The notes under the pieces: generated by a model
Databases searched by the model: none
The model's input: the letters and a program-made list of their open reading frames with translations, nothing else
What the model was told of the DNA's origin: nothing
DNA from: Planctomycetota bacterium
GTDB lineage: Bacteria; Planctomycetota; MHYJ01; WSZJ01
Assembly (NCBI GenBank): GCA_016190145.1
Contig: JACPRD010000137.1
Location: forward strand, 1-64,000
Length of the DNA: 64,000 bases
Reading direction: 5' to 3'
Shown: piece after piece, positions 58,648-64,000 of the stretch
Layout of the letters: each line of letters starts with the position of its first letter
Numbering within the stretch: position 1 is the first letter of the stretch
Translations under genes and position numbers: made by a program

Positions 58648-58745
58648 TGTTCTGAAACGGCCCAGGGCAAGGAGGAGGAGAAGGAGAAGGAGCAGGAGGA
58701 GGTACGGCCCCGGCGGCGCGACCTCCCCCTGCTCCTCCTCCTCTG
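58648..58745. repeat. D-family foldback element, copy 2
   Basis: TGTTCTGAAACGGCCCAGG (58648-58666) is the same end as the copy at 39794-39906 (there in reverse). It is followed by GGAGGAGGAGAAGGAG and GGAGCAGGAGGAGGT, then a loop ACGGCCCCGGCGGCGCG and the pyrimidine arm ACCTCCCCCTGCTCCTCC, TCCTCTG. It lies between convergent genes. The rest of 58577-58902 shows no gene. Confidence 0.8.
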
Positions 58746-58902
58746 AGGGGCGCCGGGCCGAAGCGGAATCGTGTGCAGAAGTCGCCGGGGCACGTCGCCG
58801 CGATGGACGAGCAGCTGGTCCGCCGTAGTCCGGAGGAATCTGCTCATGAAATCCGACAAGGCGGCGGTTGTGCGAAGGTCTCCAGTCACGATGTGAGAGA
58901 AC

Positions 58903-59865
58903 CTATTCCGGCTCGATCGCTTCCAGCGCCCCCGGATCCTGCCCGCGGTTGTACCGCTCGAACGCTTCTCGCGCGCGCGCCAGCTCGGCCGAGCGGAGAT
59001 CCTGCTGGGTATCGTGTCCTTCGTCCTGCCACCCGATGAAAATGCCGGACGCGGGCGACAGGTCGGCGCGGGCGCGCTGGATGGCGTCGAGGGCGCTTCG
59101 CAGCACCGGCAAGGTGCAGCGTCCCTGTTCGGGGAAGAGCTCTCGGCCGCGGCGGCTGGGGTAGTAGGGGTGGATGTTGAGGTCGGCGGAGATCGAGCGG
59201 GCGCGGGCTTCGGAGAAGACGAAGCGCGCGGTGCCGGCGGCGTCGTCCGCCGCGGTGTCCGGGGTGGTGCCGGGGCCGGCGACGACGACGTTGACGTCGA
59301 GTCCGACGGCCGCGGCGGCGATGGCGTCGAACGCTCGCAGCACGGCGGCGCGCGGCATCGCCTTGCGGAGGAGTCCGTCGCGGATCGCGTCGTCCGCGCT
59401 TTCGAGGCCGAGGATCGGGCGCAGCTGGATCGCCGGCCCCAGCCGCGACGCGGCGGCGGACAGCGCTTCCGCGCGGATGAACGGCTCGCGCGAATCCAGG
59501 CTCACGGCGCGAAGCGCCGGCAGGGCGCGGGCGAAGTCGAGGACGGCGGCGAGCGTCTCCGCCGGCATCTCGCGCGGGTTCAGGACCGATCCGCTGTTGT
59601 AGACGACGAGGTGCGCGATTTCGCCGAGCTCGCCCGCGTACCGCGCGCGGAACCACTCCAGCCGCCGCAGGTTGTCCGCCGGGGCGAACGCGCGGCCCTC
59701 GCCCGCGCCGATGTCGCAGTGCCCGCACCGGCCCGTGGCGAACCACGGGCACTCGCCGCCCGGCGCGGCGTTGCCGAACACGAGCGCGAGCCGCGGGCCG
59801 AACCGGTCGGCGACGGGCTCAAAAACGCTCGCGGGCGGCGGGGCGTCAGGGTGCGGCGAGGACAA
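58903..59865 (-). CDS. Radical SAM protein (Elp3/archaeosine-synthase-like group)
   Basis: 320 residues from a TTG at 59865 (no better start in frame). The cluster motif is CPWFATGRCGHCDIG (C-x7-C-x2-C, residues ~39-50), the spacing of Elp3- and RaSEA-like radical SAM proteins rather than the usual CxxxCxxC. Then AHLVVYNSGSVLNPREMPAE, LRPILGLESADDAIRDGLLRK (the typical radical SAM strand with Glu-Ser) and LDVNVVVAGPGT. It overlaps the upstream carbamoyltransferase by 20 bases. The pair may modify a small metabolite or nucleotide. Biochemistry unknown. Confidence 0.75.
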   Translation of the reverse strand: MSSPHPDAPPPASVFEPVADRFGPRLALVFGNAAPGGECPWFATGRCGHCDIGAGEGRAFAPADNLRRLEWFRARYAGELGEIAHLVVYNSGSVLNPREMPAETLAAVLDFARALPALRAVSLDSREPFIRAEALSAAASRLGPAIQLRPILGLESADDAIRDGLLRKAMPRAAVLRAFDAIAAAAVGLDVNVVVAGPGTTPDTAADDAAGTARFVFSEARARSISADLNIHPYYPSRRGRELFPEQGRCTLPVLRSALDAIQRARADLSPASGIFIGWQDEGHDTQQDLRSAELARAREAFERYNRGQDPGALEAIEPE

Positions 59866-61606
59866 GGCGGTCTCCGAGGAAAAGGGCGTCGATGCCGGTG
59901 CAGGCGAACGTGCGGATCGCGTCCGCGGGCGAGCAGACGATCGGTTCCTTCTCGTTGAACGACGTGTTGAGCACGAGCGGCACGCCGGTCAGCCGCGCGA
60001 AATGCGCGACGAGCGAATGGTACAGCGGCTGGCGCTCCGCGTGGACGGTTTGGATGCGGCAGGTGCCGTCGTGGTGGACGACCGCCGGGATTTCCGAAGC
60101 GCGCTCGCGGCGCACCGGATACGCGAACAGCATCAGTTCCCGCGCCGCCGCCGCGCCGCGCCGGCCGGCCGGCACCTCGAACCACCCTTCCAGTTCCTCC
60201 GCCAGGCACGACGCCGCGAACGGCCGGAATGGCTCCCGCCGCTTGATCCGCTCGTTCAGCCGCAGCCGCGTTTCGGGCCGGCGCGGATCCGCCAGCAGCG
60301 ACCGGTTGCCCAGCGCCCGCGGCCCGAACTCCAGCCGCCCCTGGAACCACCCGACGATCCGCCCCTCGGCGACCATGCCCGCCGCGCGCGCGGCGGAATC
60401 CGCGACTCGCTCCGCCTTCAGGCCCGCCGCCTGAAGCGCCGCGCCCACCGCGTCGTCGCCGAATTCGGGACCGAGAAGCGCCCCCGGCGGGCGCCCGTCC
60501 TCGCGTGCCCGCGTCCGCTCCGCCTCAGGCGCCGCCTCGAGCGCCGCGCCCACCGCCGTGCCCGCGTCGTGCGCCGGCCCCGGGATGTACACCTCCGCGA
60601 ACGGCCCCTCGCCCTCGAGCCGCGCGTTTGCCACGCAGTTGAGCGCGACCCCGCCCGAGTACGCCAGCCGCGGCAGCCCCGTCGCGCGGTGCAGCCGGCG
60701 CGCCGTCGCGAGCACCGCTTCCTCGGTGCCCTTCTGAAGCGCCGCCGCGGCGTCGGCGAAACGGGGATCGCCGGGAAGCGGCTCGCCCGGGAGGCGCCGG
60801 GGTCCGAAGAGCGATTCGAGTCCGGCGAGGTCGCCGCGGAAACGCGCGAGGGCGATGTCCACCTGGAAGGGCAGCGGCTGCCGTCCCGCGGTGCCGCCCT
60901 CCGGATCCGGCACATGGAGGAGGCGCCCGGCCTCGCGCTGGAAACGCGCCGGGTCGCCGTGGGCCGCGAGGCCCATCACCGTCCCCGCGTCGTACTCTCC
61001 GAACCCGAGCCACTGCGCGAGTTTCTCCCAGAGCATCCCCAGCGAGTGCGGATACGCTACCTCCTCGATCTCCGTCATCCCGCTCCCCGACCCACGCCCC
61101 AGCCACGCGGTCGCCGCTTCCCCGATCCCGTCCACCACGAGCAGCGCGGCCTCCTCGAACGGCCCGGCGAAAAACGCGTCCGCCGCGTGCGCGCGGTGGT
61201 GGGGGACGAATTTCACGCGCGCGGCGAGCGCGGAGTCGCCGGCGCGTTCGGCGAGCCGCCGCGGCACGTCGCGCACGCGCGCATCGAATTCGCCTTCGCC
61301 TTCTCCGGTGCCCCAGCCGCGCGGATCCGCCAGCGGATACGGGTCGGCCCCGACCATCGACGGCCGCTTCCCCGGCATGAAGGAAAACCCGATGGCGTCG
61401 AGGTCGCGCGCCCGCGCTCCGGCCGACATAAGGCAGGCGTCGATCGCCCGCCAGGGGAGCTGGTCCGGATTTCCCACCTCGGCGCGCTTCGCATGCTTGA
61501 CGCGCGAGAGCCGCTCTTCTTCGACCGCGAAAACGATGCGGCCGTCGCGGAGCAGGGCGGCCGAGCTTTCGTGGTAGGCCGAGTTGACGCCGAGGATGAG
61601 GGTCAT
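59846..61606 (-). CDS. NodU/CmcH-family carbamoyltransferase
   Basis: 586 residues. It uses carbamoyl phosphate and ATP to place a carbamoyl group on a hydroxyl. N-terminal: ILGVNSAYHESSAALL with iron-binding and catalytic-type His12, VKFVPHHRAHAADAFF, VVDGIGEAATAW, GLAAHGDPARF. C-terminal YrdC-like/Sua5-related half: GVALNCVANARLEGEG, YIPGPAHDAGTAVGAAL, LEFGPRALGNRSLLADPR, NERIKRREPFRPFAASCL, and VLNTSFNEKEPIV. Members carbamoylate Nod factors, cephamycins, novobiocin and related natural products. The gene is coupled to the radical SAM gene by a 20-base overlap, suggesting a two-step modification. The acceptor is unknown. Confidence 0.88.
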   Translation of the reverse strand: MTLILGVNSAYHESSAALLRDGRIVFAVEEERLSRVKHAKRAEVGNPDQLPWRAIDACLMSAGARARDLDAIGFSFMPGKRPSMVGADPYPLADPRGWGTGEGEGEFDARVRDVPRRLAERAGDSALAARVKFVPHHRAHAADAFFAGPFEEAALLVVDGIGEAATAWLGRGSGSGMTEIEEVAYPHSLGMLWEKLAQWLGFGEYDAGTVMGLAAHGDPARFQREAGRLLHVPDPEGGTAGRQPLPFQVDIALARFRGDLAGLESLFGPRRLPGEPLPGDPRFADAAAALQKGTEEAVLATARRLHRATGLPRLAYSGGVALNCVANARLEGEGPFAEVYIPGPAHDAGTAVGAALEAAPEAERTRAREDGRPPGALLGPEFGDDAVGAALQAAGLKAERVADSAARAAGMVAEGRIVGWFQGRLEFGPRALGNRSLLADPRRPETRLRLNERIKRREPFRPFAASCLAEELEGWFEVPAGRRGAAAARELMLFAYPVRRERASEIPAVVHHDGTCRIQTVHAERQPLYHSLVAHFARLTGVPLVLNTSFNEKEPIVCSPADAIRTFACTGIDALFLGDRLVLAAP

Positions 61607-61739
61607 GGTGCGGGAGCCACGCTACACGCGGACGGGGGGCAGGGTCAAACCCCGCACCGGCCGCGGCGGAATCATGGCAACTTCCTGCAGTGAAGTGGGT
61701 TAACTTACTGTTGCGTCCCCAGCTGAGAGGGTTTTCCTC

Positions 61740-62456
61740 ATGCATCCATCGCCCGCCCTGGCCTTCGCCTTCCTCCTTCTTCTCCCTGCGATCCTCCGTG
61801 CCGAAGACCCCGCCCCTCGCCCGTCCGATGCGGACGCGGAAAAGACCGTGGAGGAACTCAAAGCCGCATTGAAGGGCGGTTCGGAGGACGCGAAACGCGA
61901 GAAGGTGGCGGCGTGCGCCGACTGTCCGCACCCGAAAGTCGCAGCCGCGCTTGCGCCGATTCTCGTGTCGGGCACCGACGAGCTGCGAACGGCCGCCGCC
62001 GAAGCGCTCGGACGCATGGACGGGCTGGCCGACGCCGCGAAAGCGCTCCATTCCGCCCTCGCCCCCAACGAGAAGCACTCGAAGGTCCTGGAGGCCCTGT
62101 TCGCCGCGATCGAAGGCGTGAACCACCCTTCCTCGGTCCCGGTCTGCCAGAAGTGGGTCAACGACCGCAACGACCTGCGCGACTCGGAAGAGGTGAACGG
62201 CGTGCTGTGGGCGATCGACGTCCTCGGCGGGCTGAAATGGAAGGCGAGCGTGGATGCGCTGATCGCGATCTGGAACAAGAAGAAGGTTTCCGGGCGCGGG
62301 GGCGGGACGGGAGGCGGTTACAAGGAGAAATGCCGGCAGCACGCGGAGGCGGCGCTGCGGCGGCTGACGGCGGAGGCGTTCGGAGACGTGACCCTGTGGG
62401 AGGACTGGTGGAAGAAGAACGCGAGGAACTTCAACGAGGACATGAGCCTGAAATGA
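61740..62456 (+). CDS. Secreted HEAT-repeat-like protein (copy 1)
   Basis: 238 residues with a signal peptide (LAFAFLLLLPAILRAED). The mature protein is nearly all helical: KTVEELKAALKGGSEDAKREK, CADCPHPKVAAALAPILVSG, ELRTAAAEALGRMDGLADA, VPVCQKWVNDRNDLRDSEEV, and a C-terminal AFGDVTLWEDWWKKNARNF. The layout is that of HEAT-like repeats. It is a tandem duplicate of the next gene (about two-thirds alike by eye). Function unknown; probably a periplasmic binding scaffold. Confidence 0.75.
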   Translation: MHPSPALAFAFLLLLPAILRAEDPAPRPSDADAEKTVEELKAALKGGSEDAKREKVAACADCPHPKVAAALAPILVSGTDELRTAAAEALGRMDGLADAAKALHSALAPNEKHSKVLEALFAAIEGVNHPSSVPVCQKWVNDRNDLRDSEEVNGVLWAIDVLGGLKWKASVDALIAIWNKKKVSGRGGGTGGGYKEKCRQHAEAALRRLTAEAFGDVTLWEDWWKKNARNFNEDMSLK

Positions 62457-62556
62457 TGCGGGCCCTGAATCCCCCGCGGCCGTCATCCTGTATGTTCTTC
62501 CGCTGGGGTTGCGAGATTCCCGCCTGACACCTGGGGTTCCTGGAAAGGTCGCAGAC

Positions 62557-63273
62557 ATGCGCATTCTCGTGCTGGCCGCATTCGTTGTCCTCGCCGGGCC
62601 GCTGTCCGCCCAGGAACCGCTCGCTGTTCCTCCGCAGAAGGACGCCGACGAGCGTGTCGCCGCGTTGAGAGAGGCCTGGAAGGGGAGCGACGACCTCGCA
62701 AAGGAAAACGCCGTCGCCGCCTGCGCGGACTGTCCGCACCCGGCGGTCGCCGCGGCGCTGGCGCCGCTGCTCGTCTCGGGCTCGGAGGAACTCCGCATCG
62801 CGGTCGCGAAGACGCTGGGAAAGATGCCGGGCTTCGCGGACGCCGCGAAGGCGCTTCATTCCGGGATGAAGACGAACGAGAAATACGACAAGGTGCTGCG
62901 CGCGGTCTTCGAGGGGATCGCGCGTGTCGGCCACGTTTCCTCGGTCGGCGTGCTCGAGAAATGGATCGACGACCGGCTGGACCTGCGGGATTCCGAGGAG
63001 GTGCCGGGCGTGATCCTGGCGTTCGACGTGCTCGGATTCCTCAAGCACAAGGCGAGCGTCGACGTGATTCTGGACCTGTGCAACAAGAAGAAAGTCTCGG
63101 GCTGGGGCGCCGGCACGGGCGGCGGGTACAAGTGGAAATGCGGCCGGCATGCGGAGGCGGCGCTCGTGCGGCTCACGGGGCAGGAGGCGTTCGGGGATCT
63201 GGAACTGTGGAAGGACTGGTGGAAGAAGAACGCGAAGGGATTCAACGAGGACATGACGGCGAAGAGGAAGTAG
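62557..63273 (+). CDS. Secreted HEAT-repeat-like protein (copy 2)
   Basis: 238 residues from the ATG at 62557, which gives a signal peptide (ILVLAAFVVLAGPLSAQ); an upstream start at 62509 would bury it. Same motifs as copy 1: CADCPHPAVAAALAPLLVSG, ELRIAVAKTLGKMPGFADA, VGVLEKWIDDRLDLRDSEEV, and C-terminal LWKDWWKKNAKGFNEDM. The equal length and collinear motifs show a tandem gene duplication. It ends convergent with, and seven bases from, the truncated WD40/HEAT gene. Confidence 0.75.
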   Translation: MRILVLAAFVVLAGPLSAQEPLAVPPQKDADERVAALREAWKGSDDLAKENAVAACADCPHPAVAAALAPLLVSGSEELRIAVAKTLGKMPGFADAAKALHSGMKTNEKYDKVLRAVFEGIARVGHVSSVGVLEKWIDDRLDLRDSEEVPGVILAFDVLGFLKHKASVDVILDLCNKKKVSGWGAGTGGGYKWKCGRHAEAALVRLTGQEAFGDLELWKDWWKKNAKGFNEDMTAKRK

Positions 63274-63280
63274 CCGGCGG

Positions 63281-64000
63281 TTACTTCTGCGCGCGGTTGC
63301 CGGTCTGCGCTGCGATCCGCTCGATGGTATAGGGCGATTCCGCTTCGACTCTCGCGAGGAGCTTTCGAGCTTCCGCCGTCCCCGCGCGGTGGAGCATGTT
63401 GAGCGCACGCCACCGGGGCAGCATTGCGGGGGAACGGATCGGCAAGGACTCCATCGAAGCGAGGATGTCGCGGAGCCGGCCATCCGCCTCTGCGGATAGA
63501 CCGCCCTTGAGGCTCTCCCGAAGGCGCGGTTCGGCCACGACGCCGATGTCGACCAGGGCACGGACCGCGGCATCGCGTTTCTGCGCGTCGGCATCGTCGA
63601 GCTGCGCCACGAGATCGGCCAGGCCTTCGGGCGGTTCCGGGCGTTCCTGCAGACGTTCGCCGAGATGCCGAACGATTTCGTCGGACAGGTGAGCGCGAGC
63701 CGTCATCAAGGCGATGTCCTCCGGAGTTCCCGAGATGAGTGTCTTCCAGACTCCTTCCGTCTTGAATTCGAGATCCGGGGGAAGGGAAGCTCCATCGGGC
63801 ACGCGCCAAATCGTCCCGGGGCCTTTTTCCGCGATGGTTGCTAGAAGTTGGCCATCGGAAGAAGCGACCATGATGGGGAACCGGACCGCATCGCCGTCGA
63901 ACCGGCGAGTCTCCCGGCCGACCGATGCGTCGCAGAAAACGAGGGTCCCGTCTCTGTCGAGAAGTGCCAGGGCGCGGCCTTCGTCGCACCAGGCGAGCGC
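63281..64000 (-). CDS. WD40/HEAT-domain protein, N-terminus beyond right edge
   Basis: The frame is open to base 64000, so only the last ~239 residues are visible. From the right edge inward the protein shows WD40-type blades (RALALLDRDGTLVFCD, MVASSDGQLLATI, GTIWRVPDG). Then comes the planctomycete helical module VAQLDDADAQKRDAAVRALV, LRESLKGGLSAEADGRLRDIL and the C-terminal PRWRALNMLHRAGTAEARKLL. The combination of WD40 repeats with this RALxxLxxxGTxEARxLL ending is characteristic of large planctomycete WD40 proteins, many of them membrane-linked with kinases. The family supports the taxonomic guess for the window. Function unknown. Confidence 0.7.
   Translation of the reverse strand, partial: ALAWCDEGRALALLDRDGTLVFCDASVGRETRRFDGDAVRFPIMVASSDGQLLATIAEKGPGTIWRVPDGASLPPDLEFKTEGVWKTLISGTPEDIALMTARAHLSDEIVRHLGERLQERPEPPEGLADLVAQLDDADAQKRDAAVRALVDIGVVAEPRLRESLKGGLSAEADGRLRDILASMESLPIRSPAMLPRWRALNMLHRAGTAEARKLLARVEAESPYTIERIAAQTGNRAQK

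Noticed and set aside
1-64000. tRNA, rRNA or classical insertion sequence
   Set aside because: No tRNA-like cloverleaf, rRNA stretch or transposase gene was recognised on either strand by eye; small RNAs cannot be excluded.

Overview
The window is about two-thirds G+C, densely coded, and bacterial. The gene families look like Planctomycetota or a close relative: a CotH-type kinase, secreted HEAT/WD40 proteins with the planctomycete-style domain, giant GspK-like minor pseudopilins carrying a LamG-like domain, pseudopilin-like anchored proteins, and large TPR/zinc-peptidase proteins. This placement is an inference from family content; no rRNA or phylogenetic marker lies in the window.

Layout. 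1-10.5 kb: a truncated secreted protein, a four-helix-bundle gene lying between inverted TTTGAAGTT arrays, and two paralogous 1.16-1.19 kaa GspK/LamG proteins around a TPR lipoprotein-like gene. 10.9-11.8 kb: a rhodanese-glutathione peroxidase fusion read through an in-frame UGA with a bacterial-type SECIS hairpin, so a probable selenoprotein. 12-18 kb: oah, a catalytically degenerate SDR, dch, had, and a V4R-type aromatic-sensing hybrid histidine kinase. 18-26.4 kb: a second probable selenoprotein (in-frame UGA plus SECIS), a CotH protein, and secreted or anchored proteins. 26.4-33.8 kb (minus strand): MarR regulator, class I benzoyl-CoA reductase (bzdNOPQ order and sizes), terminator, SDR, thiolase, DUF35 protein. 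34-39.7 kb: HMG-CoA-synthase-like/DUF35 fusion, thiolase, cysteine synthase, two-subunit acyl-CoA mutase. 40-46.8 kb: secreted protein, class III CoA-transferase, Lrp regulator, lysine 6-aminotransferase, NorB/NorC-like pair. 47-51 kb: PD40 protein, nucleotidyltransferase pair, ECF sigma/anti-sigma/lipoprotein operon. 51.5-56.8 kb: HyuA-HyuB-V4R-acyl-CoA dehydrogenase operon. 56.8-64 kb: VapBC-like module, NmrA-like protein, radical SAM protein/carbamoyltransferase pair, duplicated secreted HEAT proteins, and a truncated WD40/HEAT protein.

How the genes work together. Benzoyl-CoA reductase, dienoyl-CoA hydratase (Dch), 6-hydroxycyclohexene-carbonyl-CoA dehydrogenase (Had) and the ring hydrolase (Oah) together make the complete anaerobic route from benzoyl-CoA to 3-hydroxypimelyl-CoA. 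The SDR and thiolase/DUF35 pair fit the next beta-oxidation steps towards glutaryl-CoA. Lysine 6-aminotransferase could lead to the same glutaryl-CoA, and the acyl-CoA mutase fits propionyl/methylmalonyl-CoA metabolism. V4R domains (two genes) and the Cys-rich MarR are candidate aromatic or redox regulators.

The most unusual features are the two in-frame UGA codons, each followed at the right distance by a hairpin fitting the bacterial SECIS rules, and an abundance of foldback intergenic elements in at least five sequence families. Some of these supply the stop codons of the genes on either side.
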